Below the pieces are notes generated by a model, which was not told the origin of the DNA, did not search any database, and saw only the letters and a program-made list of their open reading frames with translations. Positions 17,084-25,697 of a stretch of 64,000 nt of DNA are shown here, piece after piece (the first letter of the stretch is position 1; every line of letters begins with the position of its first letter). The stretch is taken from assembly GCF_014647875.1 (NCBI RefSeq), contig NZ_BMQA01000003.1:62001-126000 (forward strand). The letters run 5' to 3'. The position numbers and the translations under genes were made by a program. Origin of the DNA: Streptomyces brasiliensis (lineage in GTDB: Bacteria > Actinomycetota > Actinomycetes > Streptomycetales > Streptomycetaceae).

Positions 17084-17600
17084 CCGCCGTGTCCCTCGCC
17101 ATGCCTCGCGAGGCAGTCGAACCACCAGCCACGCACTTGACCAGCAATTATCGCACCCACCGGCAAACGGAGTGTGAAACCATCGGCTTCGCCGACACCC
17201 GCAGCTCCCAGACGAAGATCATGCAGAACACCAGCCGGGCGCTGCAGCCCCACCGCAACGACAGCACGAAGGTCACGCGGGTCATCGTGCCGGTCTCTCC
17301 CCCGCCTGGCAAAGACCCGGCCGGCATGGTCGCTTCCGTCAGCTACCGCACCTTCGTCGCCGTCCTCCGAGGCCGGCGCAGCCATGATGAACGACTCGTG
17401 GGGCAGCTCGCCTCCCGCGCCCACAGCAGCCGACAGCGCACGATCCACGTCCGACGCGACGAAGACGGACGGATCGTCGGCGCCGGCGCCGGCGGCGGCG
17501 GCGGCGAGGACGACGGCGAAGACCAGGAACACGCCGACGCCGACGCCGCTGTCGAGTCCGCCCCGCTCCACTTCTCCACCCCGCGCGAGGCGATCCCGAT
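17084..17600. other. Region without an assignable gene
   Basis: Open frames run on both strands but translate to Arg/Pro/Ala-rich sequence without a recognisable family. A minus-strand segment (RVTFVLSLRWGCSARLVFCM) might be a decayed membrane segment. I leave it unassigned. Confidence 0.3.
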
Positions 17601-18057
17601 GCTCTTGAGAATCGGGAAGGGCTTGTCGGTAGCGATCAGGTCTGCCTCGTTGATGGTGACGTGGCCCTGTAGTGGAGCCAGAGGTAGTCCTTGGTGGAGA
17701 ACAGGTCCTCGATGTCAGCCTTCCCGGGGAGCCCTCCGAGTCGGCTGATGACGGTGATGTGGTGGCGTCGACGTTGGTGGCCTGAGCGGCGTTGAGGACC
17801 TTGGTGGTCTCAGCTCCGTCGATGAGGACGCGACCCACTCGGCGGTGCCCACAGCGCGTACGGTCGCGTGGGTCACCGCGCCCGCGCCCCGCCGTGAGGA
17901 CGTCGTCCAGGGCCGGCGGGTTCGCGGTGCCGAGCGGGTGCGTCCCCGTCGTCGGCGTGAACAACGTGTCGCCGCCGTTGACCAGGTGCACCGGGCGCAC
18001 GGCACGGGCGCCGTCGTACGCCGTGCCGGCCGGGTTTCCGCGGCGGTGAGGGTGCCC
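17600..18057 (-). pseudogene. Degenerate remnants, including a P1-family peptidase C-terminus
   Basis: From 18050 leftwards the minus strand reads AYDGARAVRPVHLVNGGDTL, then TGTHPLGTANPPALDDVLTA and, after a frame shift, THATVRAVGTAEW. This is the pattern at the C-terminus of P1 (DmpA-type) aminopeptidases (ARA.RP.HT..DGDT.FA..TG). Further left, VISRLGGLPGKADIEDLFST and KDYLWLHY resemble part of another broken protein (possibly an OLD-type ATP-dependent nuclease). Several frame changes and no start make this a graveyard of at least two genes. Confidence 0.4.
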
Positions 18058-19296
18058 TCAGAGAACTTGCACCGCGACGCTTTCCTTGCCCCTCCCGCGC
18101 TCCGGGCTCGCCCCGAGCGCCGTCAGCGTCACCCCGGTTGCCACCGCCAGCGCCGCCACCAGCCCCGCCGCGAGCACCGCCCAGCGACCCAGGAACGTAC
18201 AGACGACCACCAGCAGCGCCGTGGCCGGCAGCACCGACTGCTGGGCGATCCCCACCTTGTAGAAGCGCGAGTGCAGCGCCCACACCGTGAGCAGGAACAG
18301 CGCTGTCGGCAGCGTCACCGCCGCCGCGGACAGCGCCGAAAGGTGCGCCTTGCCCACCGCCTGCTCCACCGCCACCTTCAGGCCGGCCCCGATCGCGGCA
18401 CCCGAGACGAAGATCAGGTAATGGCCGTAGCCCCAGAGGAAGGACTGCCGGTTGGACCGGAGGTGCCCGTGGATGGGGACCGCGAAGTACACCCACCAGG
18501 CGGCGAAGATGATCAACAGTCCGCCGGCGGCGATGGGCAGCAACTCACCCAGGGCCTGGTGCTCGTCGATCCCCGACTTCACGGCGACGGTTGCCGCCGC
18601 GACGGTCTCGCCGAGCACGATGAGCGTGAGCAGCCCGTACCGTTCGGCGATGTGGTGGGGGTGCCACGGCGTGGGGTGGGCCCGCTCCGCATACAGCGGT
18701 ACGGCCATCTCCAGCAGCGCCATCACCAGGAAGACCCACGGGCGGCCGGCCTCCGGCAGGGCCAGTAGCCCCAGCCAGCCGATCTGGCACAAGCCGATGG
18801 CGTACCGCAGCGCCATCGTCCGCTCGGGGCCCTGGCTCGACCGCGCCACACGCAGCCACTGCGCCGTCATGGCGAGCCGCATGATCACATAGCCCAGGAT
18901 GACGACCAGGTACGCGTGTTCCTCGAACGCCTGGGAGACGCCTGCCGTCAGGACGAGCACGCCGGCTGTCTGGATCAGCGTGACGATCCGGTACAGCACG
19001 TCGTCGTTGTCGTAAGCCGAGGCGAACCACGTGAAGTTCATCCACGCCCACCAGATGGCGAAGAAGATCATCAAATAGTTGAGGATCCCCTCGCCCGCGT
19101 GTCCCTCGACCATGGCGTGCACCAACTGGGCGCCTGCCTGGTCTATGGCCACGATGAAGCACAGGTCGAAGAAGAGCTCCAGTGAGGAGACGCCGCGGTG
19201 GGTCTCGTCGCGGCCTCGCGCCGTCAGCCTGCGCAGTGGTCTGTGGTGTGCGGGCGCCGCGGAGTACACCGGCGGCGGAGCCGGGCTGCTTGTCAT
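18058..19296 (-). CDS. ltrA: Low temperature requirement protein A (LtrA) family membrane protein
   Basis: A 412-residue polytopic membrane protein with about ten to twelve hydrophobic segments and the LtrA hallmarks ETHRGVSSLELFFDLCFIVA near the N-terminus, FFAIWWAWMNFTWFASAYDN, ERYGLLTLIVLGETV, and HYLIFVSGAAIGAG. The molecular function of LtrA is not established; the name comes from a cold-sensitive Listeria mutant. ATG at 19296 overlaps the stop of the preceding small membrane protein gene (ATGA), so the two are co-translated. Confidence 0.92.
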   Translation of the reverse strand: MTSSPAPPPVYSAAPAHHRPLRRLTARGRDETHRGVSSLELFFDLCFIVAIDQAGAQLVHAMVEGHAGEGILNYLMIFFAIWWAWMNFTWFASAYDNDDVLYRIVTLIQTAGVLVLTAGVSQAFEEHAYLVVILGYVIMRLAMTAQWLRVARSSQGPERTMALRYAIGLCQIGWLGLLALPEAGRPWVFLVMALLEMAVPLYAERAHPTPWHPHHIAERYGLLTLIVLGETVAAATVAVKSGIDEHQALGELLPIAAGGLLIIFAAWWVYFAVPIHGHLRSNRQSFLWGYGHYLIFVSGAAIGAGLKVAVEQAVGKAHLSALSAAAVTLPTALFLLTVWALHSRFYKVGIAQQSVLPATALLVVVCTFLGRWAVLAAGLVAALAVATGVTLTALGASPERGRGKESVAVQVL

Positions 19297-19661
19297 CTGG
19301 TGAGCCAAGCTCCGAAACGCCGCTGCAGTCGGGGATTGATCTGCCAGACCATCGCCGCTGCCGCCGCCGGGACGAGTACAGCGAGTCGCACCGGCAGGTA
19401 CAGATCCTCCAGAACAGGATTCGTGGCCAGGCCCAGCAGGACGATGGTGGGGTAGATACCGCACACGGTGAGGAGCCACAGCTTCCAACGCCGGACGGCG
19501 GCCGGAACGGTGGGGCCGAGCCGGGGTTCGGCGTTCGCGAACGCGTTCCGGCTCTGCTCCCGGAGCGTGTGCCGGATGTCTGTCACTGCCGGCGGGTTGG
19601 GCAGTCCAGGATCGTCGGCATCGTGGGCATCGTGGGCATGGGAAACAATTCTCTCGTTCAT
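19293..19661 (-). CDS. Small two-helix membrane protein, hypothetical
   Basis: A 122-residue protein: about 60 polar residues (MNERIVSHAHDAHDADD start) followed by two predicted membrane helices (WLLTVCGIYPTIVLLGLA and LAVLVPAAAAAMVWQI) and a basic end. The KLWLLTVCGIYPTI pattern resembles the membrane tail found after ABM domains in other actinomycetes, but no ABM domain is present. The open frame continues upstream to 19961 with coding-like sequence (LSAPAKTQRLAAEVAARRRQ), so the start could be at 19709 or earlier. Coupled to ltrA by an ATGA overlap. Confidence 0.55.
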   Translation of the reverse strand: MNERIVSHAHDAHDADDPGLPNPPAVTDIRHTLREQSRNAFANAEPRLGPTVPAAVRRWKLWLLTVCGIYPTIVLLGLATNPVLEDLYLPVRLAVLVPAAAAAMVWQINPRLQRRFGAWLTR

Positions 19662-20110
19662 GAACTGGACCACTCCAAATCGAAATGCTGCGTATCGTTT
19701 TGATTCCATCGGTTCCTGCGCGGCCGAGGCGATGTCGGCGCTGCGTGATGGGCTGCCCGCGCGTACCAGCGGCAGCAGTTGCCGGGGGAGCAGCACCGGG
19801 CTCGGATGGTTCACCGCCAGCCTCTGCCGGCGCCGTGCCGCCACTTCGGCCGCGAGTCGCTGGGTCTTGGCCGGAGCGGACAGGTCGGCGATGTAGTGCT
19901 CGGCCCTGAAATGCCGCGCGATCGGCACCGGTTGCTGCGGGTTACGATCGTGCGGAAGCAACTGGTGCCCGGCTTCCGGGGGCTCCTCAGCCAGAGCGAG
20001 ACCAAGACCGTTCGCCGCTCCGGTGATTCAGAATCGACGCCCGGTGCAACCTTCTCGCGCAGGGGGACGGCCCGGCGCCCAGGTAGGCGCCGGGCCAGGT
20101 CATGATCTGA
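19662..20110. other. No assignable gene between ltrA operon and aldehyde dehydrogenase
   Basis: 449 bp. The minus frame continuous with the small membrane protein remains open to 19961 and may be part of that gene; the remainder shows nothing recognisable. Confidence 0.35.
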
Positions 20111-21568
20111 TCAGTGAGCGGACTGGGTGTGGTCCTGCTCCACATACACCTTGAGCGCCTGGAACTCCTCGATCGCTCGCGGGCCGCACAGATAGCCGTA
20201 ACCACTTCCCTTGACGCCGCCCTCCTCGAAGTCCTCACTGATGGCTCCCCAGGTGTTGATCCATACGGTGCCGGTGCGGATGCGCCGGGCGATCCGGCGG
20301 GCCTTCATCGAGTCCGAGCTGAACACCGAGGCGGCCAGGCCGTAGATGGTGGCGTTCGCCTTGGTCACGGCGTCGTCCTCGTCGTCGAAGATCTCGAACG
20401 TCTGGACCGGGCCGAAGACCTCTTCCTGCACGATCCGGACGTCGGTGCGGTCCACCTCGACCAGGCTCGGCCGGTAGAACGCGCCGGCGGCCAGGGGGCC
20501 GTCGGTGACCACGCCGCCGCGCAGCAGTACCGTGCCGTACGAGGTGGCTTCCTCGACGATCGCGTCCACCCGCTGGGCGGACGCCCGGTCGATCACCGGG
20601 CCCAGCTGGGCCTTCTCGTCGTCGCCCGAGCCGAGCCGCACCTGCGCGAGCGCGCTGGTGAGCCGGGTGCGCACCTGGTCGGCGATGTCCCGGTGAACCA
20701 GTACGCGGGAGCCGGTGCAGCAGAACTGCCCGTTCATCAGCACCAGCGACTGCACCACGGTCGGGATCACCATGTCCAGATCGGCGTCGGGAAGGATCAC
20801 CATCGGCGCCTTGCCGCCCAGTTCCAGACCGAGCCGCTTGAGCGTGGTGGAGGCCGCGGCCGCGATACGGCGCCCGACCGGCGTGCTGCCGGTGTAGTTG
20901 ATCACGTCGACCTTGTCCGAGGAGACAAGGAACGGGGCCCCGGTGTTGCCGGACTCGGTGAACACGCTGACCACGCCCGCCGGGATCTCCGGGACCGAGG
21001 CCAGGACCTGCGCGAAGAGCTCGTTGGTCAGCGCCGTCTGAGCCGGAAGCTTGACCACGACGGTGCAGCCGGCCGCCAGCGCCGGGCCCAGTGCCCGCAC
21101 GGTCAGCATGATGGGGGAATTCCAGGGAGAGATGATCCCGGCGACACCGAGCGGCTCGGGCACCGAGTGGGTGTACTGGCCAGGTGCCGTCTCGGCGGCG
21201 CGCCCGGCGGTCTGGGTGCGCGCAGAGGCCGCCGCGTACCGCAGCCACCCGACCGCACCGCTGACCTCCCACATGGTCTCACCCAGCAGCTTGCCGTTCT
21301 CCCGGGACAACATGGCCGCAACCTCGGGGACCCGGGCCTCAAGGGCGTCGGCCAGTCGGCTGAGCGCGGTCGCCCGAAGCGAGGGAGTGCGCGCCCATGC
21401 GGTGGTCTCGAACGCGGCGGCGGCGGCGTCCACGGCGGCCGAGGCCTCCGCCTCGCCACCGTCGTAGAACGAGCCGACGACGGTGCCGTCGGCCGGGTTG
21501 ATCGATTCCAGAACCGAGCCGGAGCCGGTCCACCGTCCATTGATCCAGTGCTGCGCGATGGTATTCAT
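20111..21568 (-). CDS. NAD(P)-dependent aldehyde dehydrogenase
   Basis: A 485-residue aldehyde dehydrogenase of normal length: IISPWNSPIMLTVRALGPAL, VVKLPAQTALT, YTGSTPVGRRIA, general base in LELGGKAP and nucleophile in GQFCCTGSRVLVH, then EEVFGPV and the C-terminal KGSGYGYLCG. The ATG at 21568 has GAGGAG-like sequence upstream within the duplicated leader. It oxidises an aldehyde to the acid; the substrate is unknown. Because its promoter/leader is nearly identical to that of the chloroperoxidase-like gene at 13315-14139, both are probably switched on together. Confidence 0.92.
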   Translation of the reverse strand: MNTIAQHWINGRWTGSGSVLESINPADGTVVGSFYDGGEAEASAAVDAAAAAFETTAWARTPSLRATALSRLADALEARVPEVAAMLSRENGKLLGETMWEVSGAVGWLRYAAASARTQTAGRAAETAPGQYTHSVPEPLGVAGIISPWNSPIMLTVRALGPALAAGCTVVVKLPAQTALTNELFAQVLASVPEIPAGVVSVFTESGNTGAPFLVSSDKVDVINYTGSTPVGRRIAAAASTTLKRLGLELGGKAPMVILPDADLDMVIPTVVQSLVLMNGQFCCTGSRVLVHRDIADQVRTRLTSALAQVRLGSGDDEKAQLGPVIDRASAQRVDAIVEEATSYGTVLLRGGVVTDGPLAAGAFYRPSLVEVDRTDVRIVQEEVFGPVQTFEIFDDEDDAVTKANATIYGLAASVFSSDSMKARRIARRIRTGTVWINTWGAISEDFEEGGVKGSGYGYLCGPRAIEEFQALKVYVEQDHTQSAH

Positions 21569-21689
21569 GGTCCGCTCCTCGTGGTCCCGCCCGGGTACCG
21601 GGCGGATTCGATGTCTCCACGAGAATGGCTCGGCCACCGTGCCGACAGCCTCCGTCAGCTGACTGACATCCGGCCGACGGCTCGCTTAC
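21567..21689. repeat. Duplicated promoter/leader, copy 2
   Basis: Second copy of the 123-bp block at 14138-14260 (five substitutions, no indels), same orientation relative to the downstream gene. Contains GTCAGCTGAC at 21654-21663. The similarity ends right after CGCTTAC and IS-derived sequence begins about 35 bp beyond. Confidence 0.9.
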
Positions 21690-21726
21690 TGAGTGTTTGG
21701 TCCGGTGATTCGTGTTTGGTCGCGGG

Positions 21727-21910
21727 TCAGGTGCCGCGCCAGTTGGGGCTGGCTTCGCCGGTGAGGCGGCGGGCCATGAGGTCGATCATCGCGAGGTGGA
21801 TCATGGCTTCGGAGCGGTGCGGGTGTCGCTCGTAGTCGCGGGCGAGACGGCGGTGGTGCATAAGCCGGCCGATGCTGCGTTCGATGGTCCACCGCCGCGG
21901 CCTGATCGTG
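21727..21910 (-). pseudogene. IS5-family transposase C-terminal remnant
   Basis: Minus-strand frame ends ...RWTIERSIGRLMHHRRLARD, YERHPHRSEAMIHLAMIDLM, ARRLTGEASPNWRGT. This is the C-terminal region (with the final catalytic E) of IS5-type transposases. No upstream catalytic part is in frame. It abuts an oppositely oriented transposase piece. Confidence 0.7.
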
Positions 21911-21929
21911 AAACCCCGGGCACCGGGCG

Positions 21930-22230
21930 GGCGGTGGACGGGCTGGACGTCGATGCCCAGGCGTTCGTCCTGCTGGACGGGACCCTGCTGCCGATCGACC
22001 GGATCGCCGCGGACCGGCCGTATTATTCCGGGAAGCATAAGAAGCACGGGATGAACGTGCAGGTCATCGCAGACCCCTTCGGTGGGCTGCTGTGGGCCTC
22101 ACCGGCGCTGCCTGGTGCCGTCCACGATGTCCGCGCGGCCCGAGAAATCGGCATCGCCGATACCCTCGCCGAGGCAGGCATCAAGTGCTGGGCCGACAAA
22201 GGCTACCGAGGCACTTCGTCCGCCACGTGA
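21930..22230 (+). pseudogene. DDE transposase internal fragment (IS5-like)
   Basis: Plus-strand FVLLDGTLLPIDRIAADRPY, YSGKHKKHGMNVQVIADPFG, then AVHDVRAAREIGI and CWADKGYRGTSS. It carries two DDE-region motifs (D in LLDGTL; D in WADKGYRG) of a helix-turn-helix/DDE transposase. It stops shortly after the second and has no natural start. Confidence 0.7.
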
Positions 22231-22237
22231 ACGGGAA

Positions 22238-22862
22238 TCAGACACCGCACCGTACCCGCCCGCGCCCCGGCGACAAACGACGACGGGTCCCTCCGACGGG
22301 TGGCCGCGATGGGGAGGTGGGACGGCTCGGTTGTCGGGGCTCCGGAGTTTCGTGGTCGACCTGGTCCAGGCGCTCGATGCGCTGGGGGAGCAGGGCCCGC
22401 TGTTCGGCGATCTGCTTACCGAGCAGCCGGTAGGACCCGCTGCCTCCGGCGGCGTTGACCTGTTCCTGGGCCTGGCGGTGCATCTGGTCGGCCTGGTTGC
22501 GCAGGTCGAGCGCCTGGGAGCGCAGTGCCCCGATTTGCTCGGCGCGCTGGGTGGTGCGGTCGCGTAGGGCGTCGGCGTCGGCCAGCATGCCCTTGCGCCA
22601 CGGCAGCATCCGCTTGAGGGCGGCCCGCTCCCGGATACGCCGCTCGACCTGCAGCTCCTGGTGGTTCGTGTCGTACATGCCGCGGATCTGGGCGTCGACG
22701 CCGTCGGCCCGCTGGTCGGCGTGGTGGGCGCGGGTCAGCAGGTCCTCGGCGGCGTCCAGACGGGCCACGGTGCGGGCGTATGCCTGGCGGCCCGGGGCGG
22801 CGTCGGTGCCCAGCACGGCGCGCAAGTCTTCGGCCTGGGTGGTGAGTGCGTGGGACACCACC
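22238..22862 (-). pseudogene. Coiled-coil C-terminal fragment, possibly of a conjugative relaxase-type protein
   Basis: The minus frame has good codon bias and translates to a long helical, charged region (AEDLRAVLGTDAAPGRQAYA; RIRERAALKRMLPWRKGML; DLRNQADQMHRQAQEQVNAA), ending in a Pro/Arg/Ser-rich tail. It resembles the helical tail of large mobilisation proteins, but I cannot name the family. The N-terminus runs into Tn3 transposase sequence at 22863, so only the tail of the original gene remains. Confidence 0.35.
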
Positions 22863-23024
22863 CGGGCCCGGAGCCTGACCGAGCACATCCGCCGCTTCGG
22901 CGAGTACTCCACCCACGAACTCGGCATGCAGCCCGAGGCGTACGACCCGCACCTGGACGTCGACTTCAGCCCGCTCCGAGGCAACGACCCGCCCGCCCCG
23001 GACGGCTACGGCCAGGCGGCATGA
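22863..23024 (+). pseudogene. Tn3-family transposase C-terminal remnant
   Basis: Plus strand ends with RSLTEHIRRFGEYSTHELGM, QPEAYDPHLDVDFSPL, then a stop at 23024. The TEHI.RFGEY.T..L....P pattern is the C-terminus of Tn3-type TnpA. About 54 codons remain of a protein of roughly 1000 residues. Confidence 0.65.
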
Positions 23025-23265
23025 TCAGGAGAAGTCGGCCCTGGAGTCCTGCTGGCTCAGACGCCAGGGGACACCTGACCCGCCGGTAGGTTGGCGGGGC
23101 CCTATCGCCGTTCGGCTTCTGCTTGGGTGCTGGCCCTGGGTGCGTCGCAGGACTCGATAGACGGTGACCTGGCTGACGGAGAAGAGCTCGGCGATGGTGT
23201 GCTCGCGGGTGACGTGCTCCTTGACGAGGCCGGTCCGGCCAGCACCGTAGAACTTGCCGCATGTC
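23025..23265 (-). pseudogene. Serine resolvase C-terminal HTH remnant
   Basis: Minus strand shows GLVKEHVTREHTIAELFSVS followed by QVTVYRVLRRTQ, the Hin-like HTH that ends TnpR-type resolvases. The catalytic domain is missing here; a resolvase N-terminus occurs separately at 25208. Together with the TnpA tail this marks an eroded Tn3 element. Confidence 0.5.
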
Positions 23266-23267
23266 AT

Positions 23268-23286
23268 TGTAACGACTACTGTTACG
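23268..23286. promoter_or_regulatory. Rrf2-type operator, left
   Basis: TGTAAC, seven bases, GTTACG: inverted GTAAC/GTTAC half-sites (23269-23273 and 23281-23285), 24 bp upstream of the Rrf2 regulator start. A related site follows the gene at 23808-23826. Confidence 0.55.
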
Positions 23287-23309
23287 ACTGGACCGGAGGA
23301 ACGAGGGAG

Positions 23310-23753
23310 GTGGAGTCCGACGTGAGCGCGAACAGCAGACTGACCATTGCGGCGCACGCCCTGACATGGATCGGGCTGTACCAGCGGCGCGGCCACGAGG
23401 TCGCCACCTCCGAGCAGATCGCGACGAGCGTCAACACCAACCCGGTGGTGATCCGCCGTCTGCTGGGCGAGCTGCGCAAGGCCGGCCTGGCCGATTCACG
23501 GCGGGGGGCGGGGGCGGGCTGGATACTCGCGCGGGACCTGGCGGCGATCACCCTGCTCGACATCTACCAGGCGATCGAACCGGGACCGGTCTTCGCCCTG
23601 CACCGCGCGACACCGAACCCTGAGTGCGTCGTGGGCCACGGTATCGGGCCGGCGATGACCGCCGTGTACGACGGGGTGGAGGTCGCCCTGCGTGGAGAGC
23701 TGGCCAAGACCACGCTGAAGGACGTGCTGCGGGACATCTTGCAAGCCGCCTGA
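23310..23753 (+). CDS. Rrf2-family (YwnA-like) transcriptional regulator
   Basis: A 147-residue winged-helix regulator: SRLTIAAHALTWIGLYQRRG, ATSEQIATSVNTNPVVIRRL, GELRKAGLADSRRGAGAGW and PNPECVVGHGI. It belongs to the YwnA-like branch, which lacks the three-cysteine Fe-S cluster motif and keeps a single Cys in the PNPxC segment, suggesting thiol/electrophile sensing. GTG at 23310 (GGAGGA 9 nt upstream) or GTG at 23322 are both possible. Operator-like repeats on both sides imply autoregulation and control of the genes to the right, of which only the NTF2-like gene is intact. Confidence 0.87.
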   Translation: MESDVSANSRLTIAAHALTWIGLYQRRGHEVATSEQIATSVNTNPVVIRRLLGELRKAGLADSRRGAGAGWILARDLAAITLLDIYQAIEPGPVFALHRATPNPECVVGHGIGPAMTAVYDGVEVALRGELAKTTLKDVLRDILQAA

Positions 23754-23807
23754 GCCCGGGTCGTCAACTTCCCCTGACCGGGGGAGGTTGCTTTCCACGC
23801 CCATAAA

Positions 23808-23826
23808 TGTAACAAGAATGATTACA
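23808..23826. promoter_or_regulatory. Rrf2-type operator, right
   Basis: TGTAA (23808-23812) and TTACA (23822-23826) flank nine bases, immediately before the decayed SDR. It is the same motif class as 23268-23286, supporting one regulator acting at both promoters. Confidence 0.5.
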
Positions 23827-23833
23827 TCAAGGA

Positions 23834-24154
23834 ATGGAGAATCTCATGGGGCAGCTGGACGACAGACCGCCCTCGTCACCGGGGCCTCCAGCGGCATCGG
23901 CCTGGCGATCGCCCGCCGTTTCGCCGCCGAGGGTGCGACCGTCTTACCTGACCGGGCGCCGCAAGGCCGAACTGGACGCCGCCGTCGCCGCCGCCCTCTA
24001 CCTGGCCGGCGATCAAAGCAGTTTCACCACCGGCGCGGAACTGTTCGTCGACGGCGGCGCCACAGGGGACGCATTCGACGCCCCGGGGCGTCTGAGCCGC
24101 GTACTTGCGACCGTCGCCAGGGCAACGGTCGCGACACAACGGCACGGCAAGTAG
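23834..24154 (+). pseudogene. Short-chain dehydrogenase with internal deletion and frameshifts
   Basis: The 5' part in one frame gives QTALVTGASSGIGLAIARRF and AAEGATV (Rossmann start). After frame changes the sequence continues TGRRKAELDAAVAAALYLAG, then DQSSFTTGAELFVDGGAT, the SDR C-terminus. The whole middle with the catalytic Ser, Tyr and Lys is deleted, so the product cannot be active. It lies right behind an Rrf2-type operator and probably was that regulator's target. Confidence 0.75.
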
Positions 24155-24160
24155 TGAGTC

Positions 24161-24277
24161 ATGAAAAGAGCCGAATTCGGGTTCGCGCCGGTCAGCCTTG
24201 GCGCGCTGTGTGAAGGCGGGGCGCTCATGCAGCTCGGCGGGCCGTTGAGCGGCAAGCACTTCCTGTTCCAGGGCTGA
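24161..24277 (+). CDS. Short open frame, 38 residues, doubtful
   Basis: ATG at 24161 to TGA at 24277 gives a peptide beginning MKRAEFGFAPVSLGALCEGG and ending with GGPLSGKHFLFQG. No clear ribosome-binding site and no family recognised; it may be a scrap of another gene in this decayed interval. Confidence 0.2.
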   Translation: MKRAEFGFAPVSLGALCEGGALMQLGGPLSGKHFLFQG

Positions 24278-24324
24278 GGCCCGACCGACACCTCAAGCAG
24301 ACGAAGAGACAAAGGACGAGAACG

Positions 24325-24741
24325 ATGGCAACAGACGCTCAGACCTCGGGGACCGTGGCCGAGAAGTTCGTGGAGCGCCTCGGCAGGCAGGACCCCGACG
24401 GCATCCAGGAACTGTTCGCCGAGGAGATCGACTGGCACGTCCCCGGCAGTGACGCGCTGCCCTGGACCGGGCGCCGTACCCGCCGGGAGGAGGTCGCGCC
24501 GTACTTCACCACTATGTGGCCGCACTTCGCGCACGGCAGGAGCAAGGTCGTGCTGGAGCGATTCATCGTCGACGGTGGTGACGTGGTGCTGCTGGCGGTC
24601 TTCACGCACACCGTCGCGGCCAGTGGCAAGGAGTTCACCACACCGGTGGCCATGCACCTGGCGGTCGAGGACAACCGGATCGTACGCATGCACCTGTACG
24701 AGGACACGCTGACCGTCGCCGAGGCGTTCGACGTCGGCTGA
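24325..24741 (+). CDS. NTF2-like (SnoaL/ketosteroid-isomerase-like) protein
   Basis: A 138-residue single-domain protein of the NTF2-like cone fold: VAEKFVERLGRQDPDGIQEL, DWHVPGSDALPWTG, VVLLAVFTHTVAASGKEFTT and IVRMHLYEDTLTVAEAF. AAAGGA lies 10 nt before the ATG. Such proteins bind small hydrophobic ligands and act as isomerases, cyclases or dehydratases; nothing here fixes the role. It is the only intact gene downstream of the right Rrf2-type operator. Confidence 0.85.
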   Translation: MATDAQTSGTVAEKFVERLGRQDPDGIQELFAEEIDWHVPGSDALPWTGRRTRREEVAPYFTTMWPHFAHGRSKVVLERFIVDGGDVVLLAVFTHTVAASGKEFTTPVAMHLAVEDNRIVRMHLYEDTLTVAEAFDVG

Positions 24742-25207
24742 GCGCAGGGGACTCAGGCGCCCCGCGGCCCGGGGCGGCTCGGCCAGGCATGTACGTAGAG
24801 GGGCAGCCGAGATACGGCAGAAACGGATAGCAGAACTCGCCCCGGCCGATCGCTGCCGGTCAGCACGGTGGGGTGATCGACCTTCGGCGCTGGCTGCCGA
24901 TCAGTCCCCCAGCGTCGCCAGTCCGTCGGCCGGTGTCGCCTTGTCCACCAGCGTGCCGCCTGTCGGGTCTGCCACACTGGGGACTTGACCGGCGCCCCGA
25001 ACTTTCGCGCCCCCACCGTGTTCCACCGGTCTCCGGCCTCCTCGCCCGGTTGATTGGTGTTCGCAAACGTTCGAATGAAGACAGAGGCGCCAGGCGTCCA
25101 ATGAACCCGGACTTTCCGCGGTCTCGATCCAATGAGATCCGATGGCGGATGATGACAGCGTTTGCTGACAGATAGGGTCGCATCCGACCACCGACACGGG
25201 GAGCGGC
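24742..25207. other. Gene-free stretch before resolvase remnant
   Basis: 466 bp without a recognisable gene. Short palindromic segments around 25061-25075 could be part of an old resolution (res) site because a resolvase start follows at 25208. This is only suggestive. Confidence 0.25.
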
Positions 25208-25315
25208 ATGGCCAACCTGGTCTACAAGCGGGTGTCGACCGACCGGCCCGGCAGAACCTCGTCCTCGCCGAGGCCGGGATCGAGGCCCCCGGGACGAGAA
25301 GGGAGGCTGGCCCCC
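25208..25315 (+). pseudogene. Serine recombinase (resolvase) N-terminal remnant
   Basis: ATG at 25208 gives MANLVYKRVSTDRPG, the canonical start of TnpR-like recombinases with the catalytic Ser in YKRVSTD. A frame change then continues as RQNLVLAEAGIEAPG. After about 35 codons it is joined to aldo/keto reductase sequence. Confidence 0.7.
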
Positions 25316-25500
25316 GGCGCGCAAGCCGGAAGACCTGCGCCGGGCCGTCCAGGAGAACGTGGAAAACCTCGGTCTCGAGATGCTGGATGTGGTGAACCTC
25401 AGGCTCGGCGACGCCCAGGGACCCCAGCCCGGCTCGCTCGCCGAGGCGCTCGAAACACTCGTCGAACTCCAGCGGCAGGGCCTGATCCGGCAGTTTCGGG
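25316..25500 (+). pseudogene. Aldo/keto reductase internal fragment
   Basis: KPEDLRRAVQENVENLGLEM, LDVVNLRLGD, then SLAEALETLVELQRQGLIR: the region around helices 4-5 of aldo/keto reductases. Neither end of the gene is present; the right end abuts a transposase remnant. Confidence 0.65.
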
Positions 25501-25697
25501 TGCAGGCGGCCCCAGCAGCGGGCCGTCACGCGGCCGTACCGGTCGTGGACGGTAGCCGATTCCTGGACGGGCTGTGGGTGGGTGGCCGGGTCGGCAAGGC
25601 GGAACGCCTCGCCGTGACGCGGTTGCCGGCCTTTGGCGGACCCCTTGCGACGTCCTGGCGGACAGTGCATGACACGGTCGGCGCGGATCCGCCCGAG
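25494..25697 (-). pseudogene. Transposase remnant (IS701-like group)
   Basis: Minus strand reads VRLLGRIRADRVMHCPPGRR, RQPRHGEAFRLADPATHP, ESATVHDRYGRVTARCWGRL. It looks like the internal part of a common actinomycete DDE transposase with conserved GRIR.DRV and RYG....W.RLHP. It interrupts the DoxX-like frame to its right. Confidence 0.55.
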
